Assembly: GCF_900101955.1 (NCBI RefSeq)
Contig: NZ_FNAQ01000012.1
Span: 1 to 64,000, forward strand
Direction of reading: 5' to 3'
Length of the DNA: 64,000 bases
Origin: Desulfuromonas thiophila
Lineage (GTDB): Bacteria; Desulfobacterota; Desulfuromonadia; Desulfuromonadales; Desulfuromonadaceae
Shown here: piece after piece, positions 29,243-37,908 of the stretch
How positions within the stretch are numbered: the stretch's first letter is position 1
Layout of the letters: each line of letters begins with the position of its first letter
Translations under genes and position numbers: made by a program
Notes under the pieces: model-generated
The model's database searches: none
The model's input: only the letters and a program-made list of their open reading frames with translations
What the model was told of the DNA's origin: nothing

Positions 29243-29989
29243 ATGCCGTCCGTTGCGCGCCGCCTGTCCTGTCAGAGGATTCTCCTGCCGTTGGCTGTTC
29301 TGGTCATCACCAGCCTGCATGGTTGCAGCCTGGCGCCCCAGGCCGAACTCAAGCAGGCTCGCGAAGCCTTTCGGCTGACGCAACAGGAAGCAGGACCGCG
29401 CTATAGTCCCGAATTGACTCGTGCCGCCAAACGGGCACTGGTCAAGGGGCGCCTGCTGTACGATCAGGGCCGGCACCAGAGCTCCGCCCGTTTGCTCGAA
29501 CTGGCCCAACAGCTGTCGTTGCAGGCCGTGATCGACAGCCGCCTGCAGCACCAGCGCCTGCTGCAGTTGCAAGGCGGTCTCCATGCGTCACGCCGAGCCG
29601 ATTGGATTTTGCAGCTGCAACCTGTTGTCACGCCCCCCACCTTGCCGGTGCTACCGCCGCCGGCCCCAGCCGCACCGGCAGCAGATCCCCGACCTGCCGC
29701 CTCTGTCTCCAAGGCACCCGTCACGGAACACCGGGTACGGGATGGGGAAACCCTTTCCAGTATTGCCGCCCAGCGCAGCGTCTACGGCGACGGCCTGTTA
29801 TGGCCGCTGCTGTACCGCGCCAACCGCGACCAAATCAAAGATCCCCGCCAGATCTATCCGGGCCAGATCCTCACCATTCCACGCGGCCAGTCGGCCGCCG
29901 ATCTGGAAAATGCCCGCGAAACGGCCCGTCAGTCGGGGCTGTTTTTGCCCGGAGAGAACCCGGCGCAAGAGCCCCGACTGTCAAAGTGA
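29243..29989 (+). CDS. LysM-domain lipoprotein
   Basis: This 248-aa protein has a lipoprotein signal (LVITSLHGC, Cys near residue 28), a helical region resembling DUF4398-type domains (about 30-110: [10 protein letters not shown]…[23 protein letters not shown]), a Pro/Ala linker (about 130-160) and a C-terminal LysM motif ([49 protein letters not shown]). It should bind peptidoglycan at the envelope. Its position beside aspS gives no functional clue. Confidence 0.8.
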   Translation: MPSVARRLSCQRILLPLAVLVITSLHGCSLAPQAELKQAREAFRLTQQEAGPRYSPELTRAAKRALVKGRLLYDQGRHQSSARLLELAQQLSLQAVIDSRLQHQRLLQLQGGLHASRRADWILQLQPVVTPPTLPVLPPPAPAAPAADPRPAASVSKAPVTEHRVRDGETLSSIAAQRSVYGDGLLWPLLYRANRDQIKDPRQIYPGQILTIPRGQSAADLENARETARQSGLFLPGENPAQEPRLSK

Positions 29990-29995
29990 ATTTAC

Positions 29996-30030
29996 TTGAC
30001 AGCCCCAGGCCTTTTGCATACGGTATACAA
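29996..30030 (+). promoter_or_regulatory. mdh promoter with palindromic operator
   Basis: TTGACA at 29996-30001 is a consensus -35 box; the -10 is weak (TACGGT, 30019-30024, 17-bp spacer). Overlapping it is a 17-bp near-perfect palindrome, TTGCATACGGTATACAA (30014-30030), whose half-sites TTG(C/T)ATAC and GTAT(A/G)CAA resemble operators of GntR-family regulators. A repressor bound here would cover the -10 region. Confidence 0.5.
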
Positions 30031-30250
30031 CGTTTGTCGGCGCCGCCCGTGCGGCGTCGGGCAGCCCGCTGCGAATCGCAACAATGTCCAGCACGCTGCT
30101 CTGCACAACGCCGCTTTCGGCCCGATCCGTCGACTCCTCAGTGAAAGGCACGACGCTATCCATGCCCAGCCCGATCGCGAACCCACGAACCTCAGCCCGA
30201 CAGGCTTCCCGCGAAGCTGCGGAACAGCTGTGACCCTGCAATCGACCCGT
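30031..30250 (+). other. Long non-coding mdh leader
   Basis: No gene is supported in this 220-bp stretch between promoter and terminator hairpin. It contains a GGCGCCGC-CCGT-GCGGCGTC hairpin (30038-30057) and a GCTTC-CCGC-GAAGC hairpin near 30203-30216. I could not match it to a riboswitch class that I know. Confidence 0.35.
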
Positions 30251-30286
30251 GCCGGTACGACTTCTGTGAAGTTGTACCGGCTTTTG
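30251..30286 (+). terminator. Intrinsic terminator or attenuator before mdh
   Basis: GCCGGTACGACTTC (30251-30264), loop TGT and GAAGTTGTACCGGC (30268-30281) form a 14-bp stem with one G-T pair, followed by TTTTG. It ends 33 bp before the mdh ATG, so it may attenuate mdh or end a separate leader RNA. Confidence 0.6.
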
Positions 30287-30318
30287 TTCATTTAATCGCA
30301 ACATAAGGAGAGAGAGAC

Positions 30319-31302
30319 ATGGCAAGAGCAAAAATTTCCCTGATCGGTGGCGGTCAAATCGGTGGTGTTCTGGCCCAGCTGTGCGCCCTGCGCGAACTGG
30401 GTGACGTGGTTCTGTTCGATATCGTTGAGAACATGCCGCAGGGCAAAATGCTCGACATCGCTGAGGTTGCCCGCGTTGATCAGTTCGACGTCAATCTGAA
30501 AGGCACCAACAGCTACGCCGACATCGCCGGTTCGGACATCGTTATCGTTACCGCAGGCCTGCCGCGCAAGCCCGGCATGAGCCGTGATGACCTGCTCGGC
30601 GTTAACGCCAAGATCATGAAGCAGGTTTCCGAAGGTATCAAGCAGTATGCACCGGAGTCCTTCGTCATCATCATCTCCAATCCCCTCGACGCCATGGTCA
30701 CCCTGTGCCAGAAGATCACCGGCTTCCCGCCGGAGCGCGTCATGGGTCAGGCCGGCGTGCTCGACTCGAACCGCTTCTGCTCCTTCATCGCCTGGGAACT
30801 GGGCGTGTCGGTACGCGACGTCAACGCCATGGTGCTTGGCGGCCATGGCGACACCATGGTCCCCATCGTGCGCTATGCCAACGTCAACGGCATTCCCGTG
30901 ATGGAGCAGCTGGTCCGCAAGTACGGCGAAGCCAAGGCCAAGGAAGTGATGACCGCCATGGTTGAGCGTACCAAGATGGCCGGCGGCGAAGTCGTCAAAC
31001 TGCTCGGCAACGGTTCGGCCTTCTACAGCCCGGCTTCCTCGGCCATTGCCATGGCAGAAGCCATCCTGCGCGACCAGAAGCGCGTACTGCCGACCTGCGC
31101 CCTGCTCAAGGGTGAGTTCGGTGTTGACAACTACTATGTCGGCGTGCCTTGCATCCTCGGCGCTGGCGGCATTGAAGGCATCATGGAATTTGAGTTGGAC
31201 GCTGAAGAGCAGGCACTGTTCGACAACTCGGTCGCTGCCGTTAAAGGCCTGATCGACGAACTGCCCAGCATTCTGCCGGACATGGCAGCCCTGCTGAAGT
31301 AA
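30319..31302 (+). CDS. mdh: Malate dehydrogenase (LDH-like type)
   Basis: This 327-aa enzyme interconverts malate and oxaloacetate with NAD. The Rossmann motif is [12 protein letters not shown]. The substrate loop is [14 protein letters not shown] (Arg pair, malate type), [10 protein letters not shown] follows, and the catalytic His is in [12 protein letters not shown]. The start is certain (AAGGAGAGAGAGAC before the ATG). With korAB behind it, it belongs to the TCA cycle, probably oxidative acetate metabolism. Hairpins stand on both sides of the gene. Confidence 0.96.
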   Translation: MARAKISLIGGGQIGGVLAQLCALRELGDVVLFDIVENMPQGKMLDIAEVARVDQFDVNLKGTNSYADIAGSDIVIVTAGLPRKPGMSRDDLLGVNAKIMKQVSEGIKQYAPESFVIIISNPLDAMVTLCQKITGFPPERVMGQAGVLDSNRFCSFIAWELGVSVRDVNAMVLGGHGDTMVPIVRYANVNGIPVMEQLVRKYGEAKAKEVMTAMVERTKMAGGEVVKLLGNGSAFYSPASSAIAMAEAILRDQKRVLPTCALLKGEFGVDNYYVGVPCILGAGGIEGIMEFELDAEEQALFDNSVAAVKGLIDELPSILPDMAALLK

Positions 31303-31327
31303 TTTTCGGCACAGCCTGCAGGTACCA

Positions 31328-31359
31328 CAACAAGGGCAATGGCAACATTGCCCTTGTTG
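31328..31359 (+). terminator. Hairpin after mdh
   Basis: CAACAAGGGCAATG (31328-31341), loop GCAA and CATTGCCCTTGTTG (31346-31359) form a perfect 14-bp stem. The following sequence (CTTGTC) has only a weak T tract. Confidence 0.6.
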
Positions 31360-31471
31360 CTTGTCAGTAAAGCCACCCTGCCTTCACAGCCCCTGCGTTA
31401 CCCGTGCTGTCGTTGTTTACAGTCTGGCTGAAAGAATGACCCTTTTTTAGCGGGTTGGATACGATCACGGC

Positions 31472-31500
31472 TTGCACCGCAGTCGCATTTGGTGCTATAC
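31472..31500 (+). promoter_or_regulatory. Candidate promoter of korAB
   Basis: TTGCAC (31472-31477) and CTATAC (31495-31500) are 17 bp apart, about 90 bp before the korA start and after the mdh hairpin. Confidence 0.5.
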
Positions 31501-31589
31501 CAAGCCCGTTTGAGTTCCAACCCACGTTTTATTCGCTATTGCTATCGCAGCAGTGGCAATTGCACCTCTCGTTTCGAACAGGAGACAGT

Positions 31590-33461
31590 ATGGCTCAGAA
31601 TGCAAAACTCACCAAAGCCGAGCAGATTGTCGTCAAGTTTACCGGAGACTCCGGTGACGGCATGCAGCTCATCGGTAACCAGCTGACCGCCCTGGCGGCT
31701 CTGGACGGCAACGACGTCAACTCGCTGCCGGATTATCCCTCTGAAATCCGCGCCCCGGCCGGCACCGTTGCCGGCATCTCGGGTTTCCAGATGTGTCTGG
31801 GGGATCACAAGATCTACACCGCCGGTGACGCACCGGACGTGCTGGTGGCCTTCAACCCGGCCGCCGTCAAGCACAGCTCCAAGTTCGTCAAGGCTGGTGG
31901 CATGATCATCACCAACTCCGACACCTTCACCGACAAGGCGCTGGAAAAGGTCGGCTTCAAGAGCAATCCGCTGGAAGACGGCAGCCTGGCCGGCTATGAC
32001 GTCAAGGCCATTCCGATGCACACCCTGGTGCGCGAGGCCCTGGCCGATATGGACATGCCCAACGCCGCCAAGGATCGTTGCAAAAACTTCTTCGTCATGG
32101 GCGTGCTGTGCTGGCTGTTCAATAAGACGCCGCAGCTGGTCCTCGATTTCATTCAGGAGAAATTCGGCCCCAAAGCGAAGAAGCCCAAGCTGGAAATCGC
32201 TGAAGCCAACACCAGAGCCTTCAAAGCGGGCCTGAACTACGGTGAAACCACCATCATGTTCCAGGAGCGCTACGACCTGGGTGCCGCCCAGATCGAAAAA
32301 GGCCTCTACCGCAATATCACCGGCAACGACGCCGCTGCTCTGGCCATTGCCGCCGCTGGTCACAAAGCGGGCCTGCAGCCGTTCATCGGCTCCTACCCGA
32401 TTACCCCGGCAACCGACCTGCTGCACTACGCCTCGGAGTTCAAGGACCTGGGCCTGGTGACCATGCAGATGGAAGACGAGATCGCTGGTATCTGCTGTGC
32501 CGTTGGCGCCGCTTGCGCCGGCAACCTGGCCTTCACCACCACCTCCGGCCCCGGTCTGGCACTGAAAACCGAAGCCGCTGGCATGGCTCTGATCCTGGAG
32601 ATCCCTCTGGTGATCGTCAACGTCCAGCGCGGTGGTCCCTGCACCGGTCTGCCGACCAAGACCGAGCAGTCTGACCTGCTGCAGTCCATGTTCGGCCGCA
32701 ACGGCGACAGCTATATGCCGATCATCGCCGCCAACAGCCCGGCTGACTGCTTCGATGCCACCTATCAGGCCGCCAAAATCGCCCTGAAGTACCGTACCCC
32801 GGTAATCGTTCTGACCGACGGCTACATCGGCCAGGGCAGCTGCCCGTGGAAGGTGCCGACCATGGCGGAACTGGAAGACCTGCGTCCCTATGTCAACCTG
32901 TGGAAACCGGAAGATCACCCGGGCGAAACCTACCAGCCCTACAAGCGTGATCCCCAGACCCTGGCACGTGACTGGGCCATCCCCGGCACCAAGGGCGTGC
33001 AGCACCGTATCGGCACGCTGGAGAAGGACGCCCTTACCGGCGCCGTCAGCCATGATCCGATGAACCACCAGATCATGACCGAGACCCGCTACGCCAAGGT
33101 TGAAAAGGTCGTCCAAGACCTGCCTCCTGTTCAAATCAACGGCAAGGATTCCAACAAGATCCTGGTCATCAGCTGGGGCGGCACCTATGGCGCCGTCAAG
33201 GGCGCTGTCGATCGTCTCATCGCCGAAGGCAAACCGGTATCCGGCATCAACCTGCGCTGGGTGTGGCCGTTCCCGCCCAACCTGGGTGACATCATCAAGC
33301 GTTTCGACAAGGTCCTGGTACCCGAGCTGAACATGGGCCAGCTGAGCCTGCTGCTGCGTGCCCGCTACCTGGTGGACGTGCAGTCCCTGTCCAAGGTTCA
33401 GGGCGACCCGTTCCGCGAGTATGAGGTCATCGACAAAGTCCACGAGATGTTAGGAGAATAA
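31590..33461 (+). CDS. korA: 2-oxoacid (2-oxoglutarate):ferredoxin oxidoreductase, alpha subunit with fused gamma domain
   Basis: This 623-aa protein fuses the gamma domain (about 15-200: VVKFTGDSGDGMQLIGNQL, YPSEIRAPAGTVAGISGFQM) with the alpha (pyrimidine) domain (SYPITPATDLLHY, TTSGPGLALKTEAAGMA, VNVQRGGPCTGLPTKTEQSDL) and the C-terminal transketolase-like domain. It oxidises a 2-oxoacid with reduction of ferredoxin; 2-oxoglutarate is the likely substrate beside mdh, although the sequence alone cannot exclude another. ATG 31590 follows AGGAGA. korB starts 5 bp after the stop. Confidence 0.9.
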   Translation: MAQNAKLTKAEQIVVKFTGDSGDGMQLIGNQLTALAALDGNDVNSLPDYPSEIRAPAGTVAGISGFQMCLGDHKIYTAGDAPDVLVAFNPAAVKHSSKFVKAGGMIITNSDTFTDKALEKVGFKSNPLEDGSLAGYDVKAIPMHTLVREALADMDMPNAAKDRCKNFFVMGVLCWLFNKTPQLVLDFIQEKFGPKAKKPKLEIAEANTRAFKAGLNYGETTIMFQERYDLGAAQIEKGLYRNITGNDAAALAIAAAGHKAGLQPFIGSYPITPATDLLHYASEFKDLGLVTMQMEDEIAGICCAVGAACAGNLAFTTTSGPGLALKTEAAGMALILEIPLVIVNVQRGGPCTGLPTKTEQSDLLQSMFGRNGDSYMPIIAANSPADCFDATYQAAKIALKYRTPVIVLTDGYIGQGSCPWKVPTMAELEDLRPYVNLWKPEDHPGETYQPYKRDPQTLARDWAIPGTKGVQHRIGTLEKDALTGAVSHDPMNHQIMTETRYAKVEKVVQDLPPVQINGKDSNKILVISWGGTYGAVKGAVDRLIAEGKPVSGINLRWVWPFPPNLGDIIKRFDKVLVPELNMGQLSLLLRARYLVDVQSLSKVQGDPFREYEVIDKVHEMLGE

Positions 33462-33466
33462 TCACC

Positions 33467-34462
33467 ATGGCAGAACTGACTAAAAAAGATTTCGCCTCCG
33501 CCGCCGAGGTTAAATGGTGCCCGGGTTGTGGCGACTACGCCATCATGAATGCCGTGCGCGAAGGCATGGTTGCCGCTGGCAAGCCGCGTGACGAAGTGGC
33601 CATTGTTTCCGGTATCGGCTGCTCCAGCCGTTTCCCCTACTACATGGAAACCTACGGCTTCCACACCATCCACGGCCGCGCCGCTGCTGTGGCATCGGGT
33701 CTGAAGGTTGCCAACCCGAAACTGGACGTCTGGGTCATCTCCGGTGACGGCGACTCCACCGCCATCGGTGGTAACCACTTCATGCACGCCGTGCGTCGTA
33801 ACGTGAACCTGAACTACGTTATGATCAACAACAAGATCTACGGTCTCACCAAGGGTCAGTACTCGCCCTGCTCCGAAATGGGCCAGATCTCCAAAACCAG
33901 CCCCTACGGCGTGATCGACTACCCGATGGCTCCGCTGCGCGTGTGCATGGGCCTGGGCGCCACCTTCGTCGCTCGCGGCCTGGACGCCCTGATGAAGCTG
34001 TCGGAGGAAATCTGCATCCGTGGTGCCCAGCACAAGGGCTTCAGCATGATGGAGATCTATGCCAACTGCGTGATCTACAACGACGGCGCACACAAAGCGC
34101 TGGTCGACAAGGAAACCGGTGCCAACCACCGTATCGTTCTGCGCCATGGCGAGAAGATGATCTTCGGTGTCGATAATGACCTGTGTCTGGTTCAGAGCGG
34201 TTTCGGCATCAAGGCCGCCAAGGTAGCCGATGTGCAGGAAAGCGACATCCTGGTGCACGACGAGAAGAACGCTGAAATGGCGGCGGTTCTCACCGCCATG
34301 CGTCCGGATGCTGGTCTGCCCATCGCCCTGGGCATCATCTACGCCGACGATAGCAAGAAAACCTACGACGACATGGTCTATGAGCAGATCGAGGCCGTTA
34401 AAGCCAAGCGCGGTCGCACCATGGACAAGCTGCTGCAGGAAGGCCACACCTGGACGGTGTAA
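33467..34462 (+). CDS. korB: 2-oxoacid (2-oxoglutarate):ferredoxin oxidoreductase, beta subunit
   Basis: This 331-aa subunit binds thiamine diphosphate and one [4Fe-4S] cluster. KWCPGCGDYAIMNAV holds two cluster Cys, and GIGCSSRFPYY a further one. The ThDP motif is ISGDGDSTAIGGNHFMHAVRRN, and NNKIYGLTKGQYSP is characteristic of the Kor/Vor beta family. Together with korA it makes the two-subunit enzyme; no separate delta (ferredoxin) subunit is encoded here. Codon usage is strongly biased in both genes, as expected for abundant central-metabolism enzymes. Confidence 0.92.
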   Translation: MAELTKKDFASAAEVKWCPGCGDYAIMNAVREGMVAAGKPRDEVAIVSGIGCSSRFPYYMETYGFHTIHGRAAAVASGLKVANPKLDVWVISGDGDSTAIGGNHFMHAVRRNVNLNYVMINNKIYGLTKGQYSPCSEMGQISKTSPYGVIDYPMAPLRVCMGLGATFVARGLDALMKLSEEICIRGAQHKGFSMMEIYANCVIYNDGAHKALVDKETGANHRIVLRHGEKMIFGVDNDLCLVQSGFGIKAAKVADVQESDILVHDEKNAEMAAVLTAMRPDAGLPIALGIIYADDSKKTYDDMVYEQIEAVKAKRGRTMDKLLQEGHTWTV

Positions 34463-34488
34463 TCCTCCTTTGCAACACTGAGCGCAAA

Positions 34489-34521
34489 CAAAAAAGCCCG
34501 GGATATTCCCGGGCTTTTTTG
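34489..34521. terminator. Strong intrinsic terminator after korB
   Basis: AAAAAAGCCCGGGA (about 34490-34504), loop TATT and CCCGGGCTTTTTT give a symmetrical hairpin with A and T tracts, able to work in both directions. Confidence 0.85.
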
Positions 34522-34778
34522 TTTGCTGCATTTTTGTTTCCTGCAAGTTGTCTGCAAAGCGGTCACAGACCAAGCTCACCCTTTACTCTGCACCGGCACA
34601 AACAACAGAAACCCACGCTGCTCACCTGAGGCGCAACAGCGCCCGACCAAGCACTCGCCAGCCCTGAGCTGAACCTTCGTCAGCCCACTGCCAGCTGCAG
34701 CAAAAGGCTCCCTGTCAAATCTCTACCACAACAGCACAGGCGACACTCATCATGGACAGGGCAGGGATGGACGGCGCG
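34522..34778. other. Intergenic region, nothing recognised
   Basis: About 257 bp between the korB terminator and the 3' end of the minus-strand lipoprotein gene. I see no open frame with a credible start, no strong hairpin and no promoter of note. Confidence 0.4.
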
Positions 34779-35651
34779 TCAGTCCATCAGCGTTTCCGCC
34801 CGATCAACCTGGCCCCAATCTTCAAAGCCCCAACTTTCCAGGCGCGGCAACCAGGGCGAGCGCGTCATGGTGCGCAGAGGCGCTGGGGCCTGGGACGCAG
34901 GAACCAGGGCCGGTGGTGCTGGCGCAACCGTCAGGGGGTTCTCAGCCGGCGCCACCCTGTCGCCGCCCGGCGGCACTGTCACGAGGGGCAGGGATTGCAC
35001 CTGCTCAGGGGCCAAAGCACCCGCCATGACGGACGCAACAGGCTCAGCACGCGGCGCTGACGGCGGATGCGTTGACGCGATTGACGCAGCCGCAGCGACC
35101 TGCTCAACCGGCGTTGGCGGAACGGAAGACTGGCGGGCGTCAGGAGTCATCACAACCGACGGGGTTGACGCAGGCTCCGTCAGGGCCGCTGGGGCCGCCT
35201 GGGGCAGACGGGCCAAACCAGCAAACACCGCCTCTAAGGCAGCCAGATGATCAGGCTCGCCACCACGAGGATAAAAGTAATCGGCCAACGCCACCAGTTG
35301 CTGATCGGGCAACGTTTCAATGCGCAAATGCAGGCTGGCCGGCTGGTAGATCAGCACACTATCCTCGGTCAGATCCTTGCGCCACTGCCAAAAGAGTTTG
35401 GCCTCAACCTGAGCCTGCGATCTTGGACTGGCCTGCCAGGCCAGAGCGGCTAGCTGTTTGGCGATCTGCTCATCAAACCAGGCCGCCGACTGACTGGCTG
35501 GTGCCTTGTCAATCGCGACCTGAACACGCTGGACCTGGCTGGGGTTCCAGCCCTGCTGCAAATCCACATGCAAATGGGCACAACCCGCCAGCGCCATGAG
35601 GATCAGCAACAGCGGCCAAAGGAACCTGGCGAAGAAATTAGCGGCCTTCAT
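34779..35651 (-). CDS. Hypothetical lipoprotein at the end of the cytochrome cluster
   Basis: This 290-aa protein begins with a lipoprotein signal (LLLILMALAGC, Cys near residue 24). An N-terminal folded part of about 130 residues (VQVAIDKAPASQSAAWFDEQIAKQLAALAW, EAKLFWQWRKDLTEDSVLIYQ) is followed by a long Pro/Ala/Val-rich low-complexity region (about 145-260) and a Trp-containing tail. It has no haem motif. It overlaps the tetrahaem gene by 4 bp, so it belongs to the same operon. The unstructured tail may span the periplasm. Function unknown. Confidence 0.65.
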   Translation of the reverse strand: MKAANFFARFLWPLLLILMALAGCAHLHVDLQQGWNPSQVQRVQVAIDKAPASQSAAWFDEQIAKQLAALAWQASPRSQAQVEAKLFWQWRKDLTEDSVLIYQPASLHLRIETLPDQQLVALADYFYPRGGEPDHLAALEAVFAGLARLPQAAPAALTEPASTPSVVMTPDARQSSVPPTPVEQVAAAASIASTHPPSAPRAEPVASVMAGALAPEQVQSLPLVTVPPGGDRVAPAENPLTVAPAPPALVPASQAPAPLRTMTRSPWLPRLESWGFEDWGQVDRAETLMD

Positions 35652-36460
35652 GGGGGGGTCTCCTTGTCAACAGCAGGCCCTAAGGGCCAGAAAAATTGCA
35701 GCAGATCCTCACGCTCCTGCTGCTTAAGGCGTACCGCTGGCATCTGGCTCAACGGGCGGATCTTGCGCGGATTCACCAGCCAGTCAGACAGTGCCGCGCG
35801 AGTCCAGTTGGCGCCCTCACGCGCGGTGGGGGGGTAAAAGGCACCGGCCAGCCCCGACAGGTCGGGCCCAATGCGGCCGCCGCCGAGACTCCCGGCAGAG
35901 GCCGTCAGCATCCGGTGACAGGCGCCACAGTGCTTCTCAAAGGGATGGGCCTCATCAGCGGGATGGGCGAAATGAACCACCTCAGGCGGCTGCTGGCTCG
36001 GCGGGACAACCCACTGGGCCGCATCGAGCAGACCGGTAATCAGCAGATCACGCTCGGCCACCGCCAGTTCGAAATCGGGCATGAACAAGGCCGGCTGATC
36101 CAGCGCCTGTTCCAGGGCAACACTGGCGCGCTGGGGTACCACCCCATCAAGAATTGTCGCCAGGCGCTCGCCAGTGCCACCAATCTGATGACAGCGGCGA
36201 CAACCGTAGAACTGCAGCGCCTCGGCCGCAGCCAGTCGCAGCGGTGTCAACCTCAGACCATAGGCGCTGTGAACAGCGCGGATCAGACCACTGTGGGCCA
36301 GTTCCTTGCGACGGGTGGCGTCATTGCCCCGATGACACTGGCCACAGGCAGCCTGCTCACTGTGCGGACAGCTGAAATCATGACAATGACGGCACAGCGC
36401 CGCCTGACTTTGCGTCGGCTCCCCCAGTAGCAGAATCAGAAAAACCAGCCAAAGACCCAA
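35648..36460 (-). CDS. Tetrahaem c-type cytochrome
   Basis: This 270-aa periplasmic protein has four CxxCH motifs: CRHCH and CGQCH close to the N-terminus, CRRCH in the middle and CGACH in a C-terminal class-I-like domain (FEKHCGACHRM … GPDLSGLAGAF … SQMPAVRLKQQEREDLLQF), where SQMP supplies a possible Met ligand. The N-terminus is a signal sequence ending near SQAA. I chose TTG 36460, after GGGGGGAAA, because it begins exactly at the signal peptide; longer versions read into the upstream gene. It probably takes electrons from the Rieske/cytochrome b unit encoded just upstream. Confidence 0.8.
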   Translation of the reverse strand: MGLWLVFLILLLGEPTQSQAALCRHCHDFSCPHSEQAACGQCHRGNDATRRKELAHSGLIRAVHSAYGLRLTPLRLAAAEALQFYGCRRCHQIGGTGERLATILDGVVPQRASVALEQALDQPALFMPDFELAVAERDLLITGLLDAAQWVVPPSQQPPEVVHFAHPADEAHPFEKHCGACHRMLTASAGSLGGGRIGPDLSGLAGAFYPPTAREGANWTRAALSDWLVNPRKIRPLSQMPAVRLKQQEREDLLQFFWPLGPAVDKETPP

Positions 36461-36867
36461 TTTTCCCCCCGCAGGTACAGAGCGACAAACGTCAGCGTCA
36501 CAATCATACCAAAGGTCAGCAGTGTCAGCGCATTCACCCAGCGCTGATCGGCCGGCAACCACCGGGCCTGACGTGCCGGTCGGGTACGCGGCAGCCAGGG
36601 CAGCACAGCAAACAGCAGGCCAAGCAGCAGCAGGCCATAGACCGCCTGTTTGGAATAGCTGACCACCTCCTGAGTCCAGACCAGAAACCAGGCCGCACGT
36701 GACGGATTGGGTACCGTCGCCAGATCCGCCGGCTCCAGCAGCGGCGCCGGCAGCAGAGCCGCCAGCGCCACCACCAGCAGACAGACCACCGCCATGGCCT
36801 GACGGATCAGGCGGAAGAAACAGGGCGAGCTTCGCACGTAATCGGTATGGGGATCGGGCTTTTTCAC
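36436..36867 (-). CDS. extQ: Cytochrome b C-terminal (subunit IV-like) protein
   Basis: This 143-aa protein has three hydrophobic segments (MAVVCLLVVALAALLPAPLL, VYGLLLLGLLFAVLPWL, ALTLLTFGMIVTLTFVALYL) and the segment LATVPNPSRAAWFLVWTQEVV, which corresponds to the PxxxPxPxxAxWYFLxxQE region of the C-terminal part of cytochrome b. With the preceding b6-like protein it rebuilds a split cytochrome b. GTG 36867 overlaps the upstream stop (GTGA). The name ExtQ is by analogy with the Geobacter selenite/tellurite-reduction operon as I remember it; treat it as provisional. Confidence 0.7.
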   Translation of the reverse strand: MKKPDPHTDYVRSSPCFFRLIRQAMAVVCLLVVALAALLPAPLLEPADLATVPNPSRAAWFLVWTQEVVSYSKQAVYGLLLLGLLFAVLPWLPRTRPARQARWLPADQRWVNALTLLTFGMIVTLTFVALYLRGENWVFGWFF

Positions 36868-37481
36868 AGGTACGGCAGCACTCCCTTCTGTTTGCGGATG
36901 CGATAGAAATGCAGGCCGCACAGCAGCAGGGTCAGAAGCGGCAACACCACCACATGCAGCAGATAAAAGCGCAACAGCGACAGCGGCCCGCCGACCTGAT
37001 CCGGCACCATGAAACGGTAGAACAGCTCCCCCAGGGGCACCGTCCGCACCAGCTCCATGCCGGTCTGGGTCGCCCACAGGGCAAGCTGGTCCATCGGCAA
37101 CAGATAACCGGTATAGCCAGAGAACAACGCCAGCAACAGCAGGCTGAAGCCGATCAGCCAGTTCCACTGGCGCGGCGGCCGGTAGGCGCCCGTCAAAATC
37201 ACCCGCAGAGTATGCAGAAACAACAGCAACAGATAGCCGTTGGCGGCAACGCGATGCAGACTGTGAAGAAAATGGCCGCCAAACACCTGCTCCTCAATCA
37301 GCAGAATCGAACCGTAGGCAGCGGCACTGTGGGGCTGATAATAGAAGGCCAGCAGCACCCCGCTCAGGCCCAGCAGCAGAAACAGGGTAAAGGCCATGCC
37401 ACCAAGGCAGAAGGTGTAACGGATGCGCAGATTCGCACGCAGCACCACCCGCGGAAACAGATGTCGGAGAAAATCGCGCAT
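36864..37481 (-). CDS. extP: Cytochrome b6-like membrane subunit
   Basis: This 205-aa protein has four membrane helices and the two haem-b His pairs of cytochrome b: HFLHSLHRVAANGYLLLLFLH (two His in helix B) and FYLLHVVVLPLLTLLLCGLHF (two His in helix D, 14 residues apart). It should oxidise menaquinol together with the Rieske protein. ATG 37481 follows GAGGAG. It lies between the Rieske gene and the subunit IV-like gene. The symbol ExtP follows the Geobacter operon naming and is provisional; the biochemical type is certain. Confidence 0.75.
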   Translation of the reverse strand: MRDFLRHLFPRVVLRANLRIRYTFCLGGMAFTLFLLLGLSGVLLAFYYQPHSAAAYGSILLIEEQVFGGHFLHSLHRVAANGYLLLLFLHTLRVILTGAYRPPRQWNWLIGFSLLLLALFSGYTGYLLPMDQLALWATQTGMELVRTVPLGELFYRFMVPDQVGGPLSLLRFYLLHVVVLPLLTLLLCGLHFYRIRKQKGVLPYL

Positions 37482-37497
37482 AGGCTCCTCAAAGGGT

Positions 37498-37908
37498 TCA
37501 GCCACGCCCAATTGGCTGATCGTAAACCTGCCACTGATCGCCCTGCCGTTGCAGTCGCAGGCGCGGTAACGCCTGGCTGGCCGGACCGGCCTGTACCGCT
37601 CCCGCCGCATCAAAGCGGCTGCCATGGCAGGGACAGACCAGCGCCTCGGGCAGCACCGCCAGGGTACAGCCCAGATGGGTGCAGACCAGGCTCAGGGCGT
37701 ACACCTGATCCTGGTCACGAATCAGCGCCAGACGCTGCTGGCGAAACACCAGGGCACCGCGCTGTGGCAGATCGGCATCGGCCACCGTGACCAGCAACCG
37801 GGCCGGCACTGCCGGCAGGGTAAAAAATCGCCGCAGAAACCAGCCTCCGGCCAGCCCCAGCATCAGGGTTTTGATGAAGCGGCGGCGGCTGGCAGCAGGG
37901 TTTGCCAT
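37498..37908 (-). CDS. extO: Rieske iron-sulphur protein
   Basis: This 136-aa protein has both Rieske cluster motifs, CTHLGC and CPCHGSRF, binding a [2Fe-2S] centre by two Cys and two His. The N-terminus SRRRFIKTLMLGLAGGWFL is a Tat-type signal anchor with the twin arginines. It is smaller than bc1 Rieske proteins but complete. It overlaps the decahaem gene by 46 bp upstream and sits before the split cytochrome b, so quinol oxidation by a bc-like complex is the expected role. The ExtO name is provisional. Confidence 0.82.
   Translation of the reverse strand: MANPAASRRRFIKTLMLGLAGGWFLRRFFTLPAVPARLLVTVADADLPQRGALVFRQQRLALIRDQDQVYALSLVCTHLGCTLAVLPEALVCPCHGSRFDAAGAVQAGPASQALPRLRLQRQGDQWQVYDQPIGRG

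Noticed and set aside
31542-33443. A 633-codon open frame on the minus strand opposite korA
   Set aside because: It is the mirror of a GC-rich, strongly codon-biased gene; the antisense product has no recognisable motif and no ribosome-binding site.
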